A stretch of DNA of 16,682 nucleotides from REEB481 sp044360435 (GTDB lineage Bacteria > Bacteroidota > Bacteroidia > NS11-12g > UBA955): NCBI GenBank assembly GCA_044360435.1, contig JBIKKI010000044.1, positions 1-16,682 of the forward strand. The letters run 5' to 3'. Under the pieces are notes generated by a model that searched no databases, was not told where the DNA came from, and saw nothing but the letters and a program-made list of their open reading frames with translations. Shown one piece after another: positions 1 to 7,365 of this stretch (its first letter is position 1; every line of letters begins with the position of its first letter). A program made the position numbers and the translations under genes.

Positions 1-289
1 AACAAACACACAAGGGGTTCATGCCACATTCGTTTTTCAGGAACCAGGCCTGATAGGTGCTGTCTTTGCCACCGCTCACCGGCACCAGACAATCCCAGCC
101 GGGCTGACCTTCCGGTTTCCGGTAGTGCTCCACGATGCTGAAAAAATCTTTACGCCGCTGTTCCCAGTCTATTTCGCCGGCCTTTTTGGCGGCACCAATA
201 CAGGCGCTGCACACGCCTTGTTCGTCAAAGAACAAATCCGGTTTTGATTCCGGAAATACGCATTTACTGCAGTATCTGAGGTCTATCAT
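1..289 (-). CDS. N-acetyl sugar amidotransferase, PseA/WbpG-like (N-terminal part, runs off the left edge)
   Basis: Only the first 96 residues are present. The protein begins MIDLRYCSKC and carries two Cys pairs (CSKC at residues 7-10 and CSAC near 28-31), as expected for a small zinc-binding module. These are followed by the PP-loop motif SGGKDS at about residues 74-79, which binds ATP in N-type ATP pyrophosphatases. This layout matches the N-acetyl sugar amidotransferase family (WbpG of Pseudomonas, PseA of Campylobacter), which turns an acetamido group on a sugar into an acetamidino group, using ammonia usually supplied by HisH/HisF-like partners. It lies 33 bp downstream of pseI on the same strand, so pseudaminic acid or its precursor is the likely substrate, but that is inferred from context. 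The ATG at 287-289 is the only start that keeps the Cys module near the N terminus. The catalytic remainder is not visible. Confidence 0.8.
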   Translation of the reverse strand, partial: MIDLRYCSKCVFPESKPDLFFDEQGVCSACIGAAKKAGEIDWEQRRKDFFSIVEHYRKPEGQPGWDCLVPVSGGKDSTYQAWFLKNECGMNPLCVC

Positions 290-322
290 GATGGCTGATA
301 TTTATTGTTTCTATGGTTGAAG

Positions 323-1366
323 TTATTGAATCAGATCTTCCTGAAGCGGTGTTCCTTTGGGAATGAATCGGGAAGCTGTTTTGCCCAGAATGTCGAAGTA
401 TTGCCTTGCCGGAATTCCTTTTGCCGGGCGAATCACCCTGAGGTTCTGCTCGCTGAATGCGGTGCCTGCTTCAATGTCACAAGCTGCATAAATCGAGCGT
501 TTGAAGATAGACGAGCCCAGTTGTCCGGGATGTGTGATCAGCGCCGGAACGCCCATGGCTTTCCAAGCATCGGTGCATTCTTTCACCATGGTGGCAAATT
601 CAGCCGGTTCCAGCGAAAAAGCAGCATCTACACCGCCTTCACTTCGGTCGAGGGTAATGTGCTTCTCAATGATACAGCCGCCCATGGCAATGGAAGCAAT
701 GGCCACGCCAATGCCCAGCGTATGGTCTGACAGGCCAATCAGCGTCTGATAGCGGGAAGCCAGCAGCGGCATGGCCCGCAGGTTTGAATCTTTGGGGTCA
801 GAAGGATAGTTGCTGGTACATTTCAGTAAAGCCACCTCATGCGCGCCTTCCCCGCGGATGAAATTCATCGTGTCATCCAGCTCGGGCCAGTCAATCACAC
901 CGGTGGACAAGATCATCGGCTTTCCTGTGGCCAGCACCTTTCTGATGAGCGGCGTATGGGTGTTTTCGAAGGAAGCTACTTTGTAGAGCTTGCTGCCCAG
1001 CGATTCCAGGAAGTCAACGGCTGTTTCATCGAACGGCGAGCTGAAACAAATCAGGCCTCTGGACGCAGCATGTGCGTACAAAGCCGGATGCCAGTCCCAA
1101 GGCGTAAACGCCTCTTCGTAGAGTTCATAAAGATCTCTGCCATACCAAAGCGACTTAGGGTCTTCAATGCGATAAACCCCGGGCATGGTGATGGTATCTG
1201 CGGTATAGGTTTGCAGTTTCACGGCTTGCACGCCGGCATCTGCTGCGGCATCAATCAGGCGGAGCGCCCGTTCGAGCTCACCATTGTGGTTTCCGCTTAA
1301 TTCTGCAATGATGAACGGCCTGTATTCAGGACCAATATGTAGTTCGTTGAAACCAGTGGTACTCAT
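323..1366 (-). CDS. pseI: Pseudaminic acid synthase (NeuB family)
   Basis: This 347-residue protein is predicted to condense phosphoenolpyruvate with 2,4-diacetamido-2,4,6-trideoxy-L-altrose to give pseudaminic acid, in the cytoplasm. The N-terminal NeuB TIM-barrel shows AELSGNHNG at residues 21-29, the form typical of PseI, where sialic acid synthases usually have an AExGxNH variant. Later barrel motifs are KLQTYT, FSSPFDE, KCTSNYP, GLSDHT and IEKHITLDR. The C terminus (about residues 285-345) resembles an SAF/antifreeze-like domain, ending with the KGTPLQEDLI region that closes the active site in this family. Length is normal. Its ATG (1364-1366) overlaps the pseG stop by 4 bp (ATGA), pointing to translational coupling. 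Alternatives are legionaminic or sialic acid synthase, but the pseB and pseC neighbours argue for pseudaminic acid. Confidence 0.93.
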   Translation of the reverse strand: MSTTGFNELHIGPEYRPFIIAELSGNHNGELERALRLIDAAADAGVQAVKLQTYTADTITMPGVYRIEDPKSLWYGRDLYELYEEAFTPWDWHPALYAHAASRGLICFSSPFDETAVDFLESLGSKLYKVASFENTHTPLIRKVLATGKPMILSTGVIDWPELDDTMNFIRGEGAHEVALLKCTSNYPSDPKDSNLRAMPLLASRYQTLIGLSDHTLGIGVAIASIAMGGCIIEKHITLDRSEGGVDAAFSLEPAEFATMVKECTDAWKAMGVPALITHPGQLGSSIFKRSIYAACDIEAGTAFSEQNLRVIRPAKGIPARQYFDILGKTASRFIPKGTPLQEDLIQ

Positions 1367-2343
1367 GCGGTTGTAAGGTGTTGAATGGTATTCCGGATGG
1401 CCAGCGGCGGATTCCAGGAATCCCTGTGTTGTGGTGCAGGTATTTGATTCAGGTAACGTTCAAAGTCTTGTGCCAGCTGCTTCCATTCCAGCGGGAACGC
1501 CATGCCTTCGCTGCACACGCCTTCGAACAAAATACGCTGGTTTTCAGTATAACACAGTGCAGCCGGATACAGTCCGGAAGCCCAGGCTTCCAAAACCACG
1601 GTACTTGCCGCGGTAATGGCCCTGCTGCTTTGCAGCATCAGCCGGTGCATCTGTTGTTGTGTCAGGTTGTACTCCAAAGCCACCTGCGGATGCTGTTGGG
1701 AAAACTGCTGCAATCCGCTTCTGTGTGCTTCGGAAAAGTTATTCGTACAAACCACCTTCCAGCGAAGTTCCGGATATGCCGGCACCAGTTGCTCCAGCAG
1801 TTGCAGGGTCAAATCTTGGGGATCTGCGCCGCCTAGGGTAATCAGCACCTCGTTGTTCCGCTTTGCAGCTGTGGGCGGGGTTTTGTAAAAATCCGGACGG
1901 AGCAGGGCAAATGCAAGTCCGCAGCAATAGGTAATCCCTTCCTGTGAATAGCGCGTTCTGCTGTTTGGCGCGTGGTTGATGATGACGTCAGCTGCAAATG
2001 GACCGAGGGCAAAATCGTCCACAAGCACCACGGCGAAGCCAAGCTTTTTGGCTTCCTGCTGATAGGTATAGTCGAAATGATAACCGTCAAGCACCAAAAT
2101 CGACTGTCCGGCCTGCACATCCTGCCATTCTGCGCTGCAGCGTCCACAGGTATTTGCATCCAGCACTTTAATGCGCACACCGGTCGGCAGGTTTTGTCTG
2201 AACACAGCGGCTCCGGTTTCACTGCTCACGGCCACAAGCTCCAGCGTTTCAGGAAGCATGGCTGACAGCGCGCACAGGCGGTTCACATGACCCCAACCAA
2301 TATCGGGGCCGCCATCCGCGCGCAGGTACACCGTGTTTCTCAT
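1363..2343 (-). CDS. pseG: UDP-2,4-diacetamido-2,4,6-trideoxy-beta-L-altropyranose hydrolase
   Basis: This 326-residue GT-B-fold protein is predicted to release UDP from the diacetamido-trideoxy-altrose intermediate, giving the free sugar used by PseI. The N terminus RADGGPDIGWGHVNR (about residues 8-22) holds the Gly-x-Gly-His pattern whose His (His19 here) is the proposed catalytic residue in PseG. LDGYHFD and the VLITLGGADP stretch (nucleotide-binding half) follow, then a C-terminal segment ITAASTVVLEAWASGLYP typical of the family. Some bacteria fuse PseG to the PseH acetyltransferase; here the length leaves no room for a GNAT domain and no such motif is seen. It overlaps pseF at its start (2340-2343, ATGA) and pseI at its end (1363-1366, ATGA). 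Confidence 0.88.
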   Translation of the reverse strand: MRNTVYLRADGGPDIGWGHVNRLCALSAMLPETLELVAVSSETGAAVFRQNLPTGVRIKVLDANTCGRCSAEWQDVQAGQSILVLDGYHFDYTYQQEAKKLGFAVVLVDDFALGPFAADVIINHAPNSRTRYSQEGITYCCGLAFALLRPDFYKTPPTAAKRNNEVLITLGGADPQDLTLQLLEQLVPAYPELRWKVVCTNNFSEAHRSGLQQFSQQHPQVALEYNLTQQQMHRLMLQSSRAITAASTVVLEAWASGLYPAALCYTENQRILFEGVCSEGMAFPLEWKQLAQDFERYLNQIPAPQHRDSWNPPLAIRNTIQHLTTA

Positions 2344-3032
2344 CCGTTCCTAAAAGCGTGTGCCAGTTGTTCCGCCCGAATCCAATCTGCTTCTTCATCA
2401 ATATCAACAGCAGCATACCAGGGAATTTCAACGCCTTTTACCCTTCCGCCTATAATCCGGCCGGTTCGGGCAAAGCTGTGTGCGTTCAGCAGGTAGTACT
2501 GTCCGCTGTCGTAGAAACCTGCTTCCAGGTCCTGGCTTCGGGTAAGTGCATGTTCCGGGTTCATGAATTCCACGAATCCATCGCTGTTCACTTTCAGCGC
2601 GCGCTGCACCGGATACGGGAAACGCAGCACGGGCATCACCACGTCTGCCTCACCGGATTTCAGATCGGCACAGCCTTTTTGAATCAGCTCCGGATCGGCA
2701 AAAAAGGAAGTGGCCAGGAAGAGTCCAACCACGTCAAACGTCTGTCCGAGATTGCCATACTGCTGCAGCACTTCCTGAAGCACATCGGCAAGTGTGGCGT
2801 GGTCTCCGGCGGTATTGCTTCCCCGCAAAAAGGGAACTTCTGCGCCACAGGCCCGTGCCGTTTCTGCGATGTGTGCATCGTCGGTGCTCACCATCACCGT
2901 ATCAAAACAGGCGGCAGCTTTTGCAGCCTGAATGGGCCAGCATAAGGCGGGTTTACCCAAAAAAGGGCGTATGTTTTTCCCGGGAATACGCTTACTCCCG
3001 CCACGGGCTGCTATGATGGCTAATCGCTTCAA
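2340..3032 (-). CDS. pseF: CMP-pseudaminic acid cytidylyltransferase
   Basis: This is predicted to activate pseudaminic acid with CTP to CMP-pseudaminic acid, the donor for glycosyltransferases. The N terminus KRLAIIAARGGSKRIPGKN carries the NeuA-type CTP-binding signature ARGGSKRIPGKN (residues 9-20). It is followed by STDD (49-52), PYPVQRAL and a late DIDEEADW (210-217) that supplies metal-binding acidic residues in this fold. I chose the TTG at 3030-3032 as start. It gives 230 residues, the usual PseF size, puts the signature at the N terminus, and creates a TTGA overlap with the pseC stop that mirrors the ATGA overlaps elsewhere in the operon. No ATG is available near it. A longer reading with a start at 3113 would add 27 residues unlike the family and overlap pseC deeply. 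Confidence 0.92.
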   Translation of the reverse strand: MKRLAIIAARGGSKRIPGKNIRPFLGKPALCWPIQAAKAAACFDTVMVSTDDAHIAETARACGAEVPFLRGSNTAGDHATLADVLQEVLQQYGNLGQTFDVVGLFLATSFFADPELIQKGCADLKSGEADVVMPVLRFPYPVQRALKVNSDGFVEFMNPEHALTRSQDLEAGFYDSGQYYLLNAHSFARTGRIIGGRVKGVEIPWYAAVDIDEEADWIRAEQLAHAFRNG

Positions 3033-4198
3033 GCGAAGAATGCGCTGATGGTTTGAATCACATATTCCTGTTCCTCGTCGCTCATGGATGGAAACATGGG
3101 CAGGCTCAGACAATGACTGTAATAGGCTTCGCTGCGCGGAAAATCTCCCGGAGCATAGCCCAGGCTGTGGTAATAAGGATGTGTATGGCAGGGAATGTAA
3201 TGCACCTGACTGTAGATGCCGCGTTCCTTCAGGAAATCATACAATTCCTTCCGGCGCTCGGTAAGCACCACATAGAGGTGATACGCATGCTTACCGCCTG
3301 TAGTAGTATGCAGGGTTTTTAATGGCATTTCGCGCAATGCCTCGTCGTAGCGCGCCGCAATTTGCCGGCGGCGCTGCAAGCCTTGTTCGGCGCGTTTCAG
3401 CTGTGAACTGCCCAGCGCACACTGGAAATCGGTAATGCGGTAGTTGTAGCCAAGTTCCTGCATTTCGTGGTACCAGCCTCCGTGGTTTTCATGCATTTTG
3501 GCCGGATCGCGCGTGATGCCATGGGTACGCAGCATCATGATGCGGTCGTACAGTTCTTTATTGTTGGTGGTGATCATCCCGCCTTCGCCGGTGGCAATAT
3601 GCTTCACCGGATGGAAGGAAAAGATGGCCAGATCTGCATAAGCTCCGTTGCCGCAGCGCTGCTCCACACCTTTGGAATCGGTGAAGGAGGCGCCCGGCGC
3701 GTGGCAGGCATCTTCAATGATCCAAAGCCCGTGGGCATTGGCAAGCGCCCTGAAGTCTTCCAGATTTACCGGATTACCTGCAAAGTCCACCGGAATGATG
3801 CCGCTGTACGTGCCTTTGGGCGCAGCTTCCAACATCTGCCGAACCGCATTGATATCGAGCAAACCTGTTTCAGGGTCGATGTCGGCAAACACCACTTCTC
3901 CGCCACAGTAAAGCACACAGTTGGCGCTGGCTGCAAAGGTGATGGGCGTGGTAATGACTTTACTTCCGGGCTTCACACCCAAAGCAAGCGCCGACAAATG
4001 CAATGCGGCGGTGCCGTTGCTCAGGGCGATGGCATAGGTGCTGCCTGTATATTGGGCAAAAGCTGCTTCAAAGGCTGCAATAGCCGGACCTTGGGTCAGG
4101 AAATCACTTTGCAGCGCCGTGCGCACCGCCTCGAGGTCTTCTTCGGTGATGTGCTGCCTGCCGTAGGGAATGCTGTATTGATGTGCCTTGAGATCCAC
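3029..4198 (-). CDS. pseC: UDP-4-amino-4,6-dideoxy-N-acetyl-beta-L-altrosamine transaminase
   Basis: A PLP-dependent aminotransferase of the DegT/DnrJ/EryC1 (sugar aminotransferase) family, 389 residues. It would transfer an amino group from glutamate to C4 of the PseB product. Visible landmarks are SNGTAALHLSALALG (59-73), the IIEDACHAPGA stretch with the Asp that contacts the PLP ring nitrogen (D163), and SFHPVKHIATGEGG, where K199 is the expected Schiff-base lysine. The N terminus IPYGRQHITEEDLEAV is characteristic of PseC. The start is GTG at 4196-4198, 11 bp after the pseB stop; I see no ATG in frame at a sensible position. It overlaps pseF by 4 bp. PglE/PerA-type aminotransferases are alternatives by fold, but the position between pseB and pseF supports PseC. 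Confidence 0.92.
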   Translation of the reverse strand: MDLKAHQYSIPYGRQHITEEDLEAVRTALQSDFLTQGPAIAAFEAAFAQYTGSTYAIALSNGTAALHLSALALGVKPGSKVITTPITFAASANCVLYCGGEVVFADIDPETGLLDINAVRQMLEAAPKGTYSGIIPVDFAGNPVNLEDFRALANAHGLWIIEDACHAPGASFTDSKGVEQRCGNGAYADLAIFSFHPVKHIATGEGGMITTNNKELYDRIMMLRTHGITRDPAKMHENHGGWYHEMQELGYNYRITDFQCALGSSQLKRAEQGLQRRRQIAARYDEALREMPLKTLHTTTGGKHAYHLYVVLTERRKELYDFLKERGIYSQVHYIPCHTHPYYHSLGYAPGDFPRSEAYYSHCLSLPMFPSMSDEEQEYVIQTISAFFA

Positions 4199-4209
4199 AA
4201 CAAATGTTT

Positions 4210-5238
4210 TTACATGGGTTGGAAAGAAGCATCTACATGAGCTGTGATTTGCTCACGGATTTCCTGAACCGTCAGGAAGTGCGGGTTGGTGCCGGAGTTG
4301 TACTTAAATCCGTATTCCGCCATTTTACCTCCAAATGCAGCCGCAAGGTCTTCTGGTTTCCAGATGGGCATGCTTGGACAAATCACGAAATAATCCTTGA
4401 ACTCAATGGTGTTCAGGGCATCGGTTTCGGTAATCATCTCTTCGTGCAGCTTTTCACCCGGACGAATACCGACGATTTCATGACGCACACCGGGTGCGAT
4501 GGCCTCGGCAACATCCATGATGCGGTAAGAAGGAATACGGGGAACGAAAATTTCACCACCCCAGGCATTGCCGAGGGCGTAGAATACCAGCTTCACCCCA
4601 TCTTCCAAAGAGATGTTGAAGCGGGTCATATCCTGGTGGGTAATGGGTAAAACGCCGTCTTTTCTGCGTGAGAGGAAGAACGGAATCACCGAACCACGGG
4701 AACCGATTACGTTGCCGTAGCGCACTACAGAAAAGCTCACATCGCGGTGGCCTTTGAAGTTGTTGGCGGCCACAAACAGTTTATCGGAACACAGCTTTGT
4801 TGCACCGTACAGGTTGATGGGCGCTGCCGCTTTATCGGTACTCAGGGCCACAACCTTTTTCACGCCCATATCCAGGGCTGCATCAATCACATTTTCGGCA
4901 CCGAAGATGTTGGTTTTAATGCACTCCATGGGGTTGTACTCGGCAGCGGGCACTTGCTTCAGCGCGGCGGCGTGGATGATGATGTCAATGCCTTCGCAAG
5001 CCCTGCGGAAGCGGTCGCCATCGCGCACATCGCCTATGAAAAAACGGATGAAGGGATAATCTTTCTCCGGATACAGTTGGCTCATTTCAAACTGCTTGAG
5101 TTCATCGCGGGAGTAGATTACCAAACGCTTCACACCCGGAAAATGGGTGCTCACCATTTCTACGAATTTTTTGCCGAAGGAACCGGTTCCGCCGGTTACC
5201 AGTATGCTTTTCCCATTTAAGTCAGGTAACTGATTCAT
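4210..5238 (-). CDS. pseB: UDP-N-acetylglucosamine 4,6-dehydratase (inverting)
   Basis: First enzyme of the pseudaminic acid pathway: it converts UDP-GlcNAc to UDP-2-acetamido-2,6-dideoxy-L-arabino-hexos-4-ulose, with dehydration and C5 inversion. This 342-residue extended SDR protein shows the NADP-binding GGTGSFG at residues 16-22, SRDELKQFEM (43-52), IHAAALKQVPAAEYNP, and the active-site run STDKAAAPINLYGATK (133-148) with D135/K136, Y144 and K148. The SRDE and STDKA features are typical of PseB and of the related FlaA1/CapE enzymes. The C-terminal GIRPGEKLHEEM is a common SDR substrate-binding segment. There is no membrane segment, unlike the long PglF-type dehydratases. Its ATG overlaps the wzt stop (5235-5238, ATGA), tying sugar synthesis to the export genes. 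Confidence 0.94.
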   Translation of the reverse strand: MNQLPDLNGKSILVTGGTGSFGKKFVEMVSTHFPGVKRLVIYSRDELKQFEMSQLYPEKDYPFIRFFIGDVRDGDRFRRACEGIDIIIHAAALKQVPAAEYNPMECIKTNIFGAENVIDAALDMGVKKVVALSTDKAAAPINLYGATKLCSDKLFVAANNFKGHRDVSFSVVRYGNVIGSRGSVIPFFLSRRKDGVLPITHQDMTRFNISLEDGVKLVFYALGNAWGGEIFVPRIPSYRIMDVAEAIAPGVRHEIVGIRPGEKLHEEMITETDALNTIEFKDYFVICPSMPIWKPEDLAAAFGGKMAEYGFKYNSGTNPHFLTVQEIREQITAHVDASFQPM

Positions 5239-6509
5239 AGTTCTGTTTTGTAGTTAAGTTGGAAGTATCCTGTTTGTAATGCGCTTTCGTTTTCGGGTAC
5301 ACGAACTACGAGGGGCGCGGTCATATTATCAATAACGTCGTAAGGCATTTCCTGTCTGGAACTGCCCAGCCAGTAATAGGTTTCATACACGCCCGGGCTG
5401 AGGTTGAGCTCAGGCAGGGTAAGACGAAACGCGATGTTGCCGGTTTTGCCGTCAACGGGAATGCGGATGCGTTCGGTTGCAGTAACCATTTCACGGCTGA
5501 GCGACGAGCGGAGTGCCAGCAGGAAGTACAGTTCGGGAACCGGTTCGTTGACCTGAAAGTTGAAGGTGAACGAAACATCCGAACGGTAGTCAAATTCGTG
5601 CTGTTCCTGCTCGGAACCATGGGTATGCATGCTCAATGAGCTGATTCGCACCTGTCCGCTGCCTCTGCGGAACTGCGCATCTTTCAGGCTGTCGTGGCTG
5701 GTCAGATCGGCGCGCATGGTGCTGTTTACGTATTCGCGGATCACCGTGTCGGCATTGCCTTCGTGGCTGATGCTGCCTTTTTCAATCATAATGGCGCGGT
5801 CGCAGATATCGCTTACAGCGCCCATGTTGTGGCTTACAAACAATACCGTTCTGCCTCCGCCTGCTACCTCTTTGATTTTGCCGAGGCATTTCTTCTGAAA
5901 TTCGGTATCGCCTACGGCAAGCACCTCATCGATGACCAGGATTTCCGGTTCCAGATGTGCTGCAACGGCAAAAGCCAGGCGCACGTACATCCCTGAAGAG
6001 TATCGCTTTACCGGTGTGTCGATATAGCGCGCTACTCCGGAGAACTGAACAATTTCATCAAACTTCCTTTTGATTTCAGATTTGCTCATGCCCAGGATGG
6101 CGCCATTCAGAAACACATTTTCGCGTCCGGTGAGTTCCGGGTGAAAACCGGTTCCCACTTCCAAAAGGCTGGCAATTTTTCCCTGTATGCGGATTTCTCC
6201 GGTGGTGGGCGTGGTCACGCGCGACAGGATTTTGAGCAAGGTAGATTTACCGGCGCCGTTGCGTCCGATGATGCCCATCACTTCGCCCTGCCTTACTTCA
6301 AAGTTGATGTTCTTCAAAGCCCATACGTAACGCTCTGCAGAGGCTACGGTACGGTCGTTTTCTGCTCCAACAAAGGCCAATGGATCGGGTTTCCCGGACA
6401 GCCGATACAAAAAGCGCTTGAGGTCGTCGCTCAGGGTTTTACCTGAAAGCAAGCCCAATCGGTATTGCTTGCTGATGTTTTCCGCTTCAATTACAACTGG
6501 CTGTATCAT
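5235..6509 (-). CDS. wzt: Polysaccharide ABC exporter ATP-binding subunit with C-terminal Wzt-like domain
   Basis: ATPase of an O-antigen/teichoic-acid type ABC exporter that moves a lipid-linked glycan across the inner membrane with the permease encoded just upstream. With the ATG at 6507-6509 the protein has 424 residues. Walker A GRNGAGKST is at 82-90, the Q-loop region SLLEVGTGFHPELTG follows, the signature is YSSGM (170-174), Walker B ILVIDE is at 190-195 and the switch SHN is at 226-228. The roughly 160 residues after the ATPase (about 265-424) are rich in beta-type sequence and resemble the Wzt C-terminal carbohydrate-binding module, which in E. coli O8/O9a reads the modified chain end. 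An in-frame upstream start at 6575 would overlap wzm and add non-family residues. The gap to the wzm stop is 1 bp. Confidence 0.9.
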   Translation of the reverse strand: MIQPVVIEAENISKQYRLGLLSGKTLSDDLKRFLYRLSGKPDPLAFVGAENDRTVASAERYVWALKNINFEVRQGEVMGIIGRNGAGKSTLLKILSRVTTPTTGEIRIQGKIASLLEVGTGFHPELTGRENVFLNGAILGMSKSEIKRKFDEIVQFSGVARYIDTPVKRYSSGMYVRLAFAVAAHLEPEILVIDEVLAVGDTEFQKKCLGKIKEVAGGGRTVLFVSHNMGAVSDICDRAIMIEKGSISHEGNADTVIREYVNSTMRADLTSHDSLKDAQFRRGSGQVRISSLSMHTHGSEQEQHEFDYRSDVSFTFNFQVNEPVPELYFLLALRSSLSREMVTATERIRIPVDGKTGNIAFRLTLPELNLSPGVYETYYWLGSSRQEMPYDVIDNMTAPLVVRVPENESALQTGYFQLNYKTEL

Positions 6510-6510
6510 A

Positions 6511-7365
6511 TCAAACGGTATCCATAAATGATTTCTCAACCCGGTTGAACAGGAGGGCTGCAAGGAAGAACACAATAACCATAAAGCCGGCGCTGTAGCC
6601 TAAGGCGTACAGGTTTATTTCAGCGCCTTTCCCCATCAGCGCAAAGCGGAAGGTTTCAATCACCGAAGTCATCGGGTTGGACCAAATCACCATGCGATAG
6701 GTTTCATTCTTGATGAGGAACAAGGGGAATACCAGGGTGCTGGCAAACTTAAGCAGTTCCACACCAAAGGCCACCAGGAAGGATAAATCTCGGTACTTGG
6801 TGGTAAGGCTGGAAATCAGAATTCCCATGGAAAGGCCCAAACCAGCCATGATGATGATGACCACCGGCAGCAACAAGATGTATGCAGTGATGTTGAAGTC
6901 ATAATTTCCTTGGAAATAGTAATAGAGCCAAACGGCCAGCAGCAGCACCATTTGCACGGCGAACTTGGCCAGGTTGGAAATGACCACACTGAGTGGAATA
7001 ACCAAGCGAGGGAAGTACACCTTTCCATAAATGGAAGCATTTCCGGTAAAGGTGGAAGAGGTTTTCATGAGGCATTCGTTGAAATAGTTCCAGGGAATGA
7101 TGCCTGCCATGTAAAACAGAACAGCCGGAACATCTTTGGGACCCAGTCCGGCCAAAGAGCCAAACACAAAGGTGAATACCACAGTGGTGAGGATGGGTTG
7201 CACCACAAACCACACCGGACCCAAGAGGGTTTGCTTATACACAGCCACAATGTCGCGGCGCACAAACTGCGCTACCAGATCGCGGTAACGCCAAACCTCT
7301 TTGAGGTTTAAATCAAGCCAGCGCGTATGGGGCCTGATGATTAAATCCCACTTTTTATGCTTCAT
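6511..7365 (-). CDS. wzm: Polysaccharide ABC exporter permease (ABC-2 type)
   Basis: Membrane subunit of the Wzm/Wzt exporter, 284 residues. The cytoplasmic start (DLNLKEVWRYRDLVAQFVRRDIVAVYKQTLLGPVWFV) is the classic lead-in of Wzm/TagG permeases, with the interfacial helix near residues 20-45. About six hydrophobic segments follow, including VQPILTTVVFTFVFGSLAG, AVLFYMAGIIPWNYF, LVIPLSVVISNLAKFAVQMVLLLAVW, ILLLPVVIIIMAGLGLSMGILISSL, LLKFASTLVFPLFLI and the final ALGYSAGFMVIVFFLAALLF. The conserved NPMTSVIETFRFALMG stretch lies just before the last helix. The start codon overlaps the upxY stop by 3 bp within TCAT (7362-7365; ATGA on the coding strand). Confidence 0.93.
   Translation of the reverse strand: MKHKKWDLIIRPHTRWLDLNLKEVWRYRDLVAQFVRRDIVAVYKQTLLGPVWFVVQPILTTVVFTFVFGSLAGLGPKDVPAVLFYMAGIIPWNYFNECLMKTSSTFTGNASIYGKVYFPRLVIPLSVVISNLAKFAVQMVLLLAVWLYYYFQGNYDFNITAYILLLPVVIIIMAGLGLSMGILISSLTTKYRDLSFLVAFGVELLKFASTLVFPLFLIKNETYRMVIWSNPMTSVIETFRFALMGKGAEINLYALGYSAGFMVIVFFLAALLFNRVEKSFMDTV

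Noticed and set aside
305..730. Open frame of 141 codons on the plus strand, with others opposite pseI and pseB
   Set aside because: Antisense to well-supported pse genes, no domain features and no promoter or ribosome site of its own.
1099..1112. 14-mer AAGGCGTAAACGCC, containing a GGCGT/ACGCC palindrome, repeated exactly at 11773-11786
   Set aside because: Both copies are inside coding regions (pseI and the YkuD protein) in different protein contexts. By rough expectation about one such 14-base match could arise by chance in a window this long, and no third copy was noticed.
2358..2945. Open frame of 195 codons on the plus strand
   Set aside because: Antisense to pseF, Cys- and His-rich low-sense sequence without family motifs; a shadow frame.
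3467..4240. Long open frame of 257 codons on the plus strand
   Set aside because: It lies antisense to pseC, which has all expected aminotransferase motifs. The frame shows no recognisable domain and is explained by the codon bias of the real gene.
323..5238. Sialic or legionaminic acid pathway instead of pseudaminic acid
   Set aside because: The inverting dehydratase (PseB motifs), the PseC-type aminotransferase and the AELSGNHN synthase motif all favour pseudaminic acid, and no NeuC/LegG-type epimerase is present.
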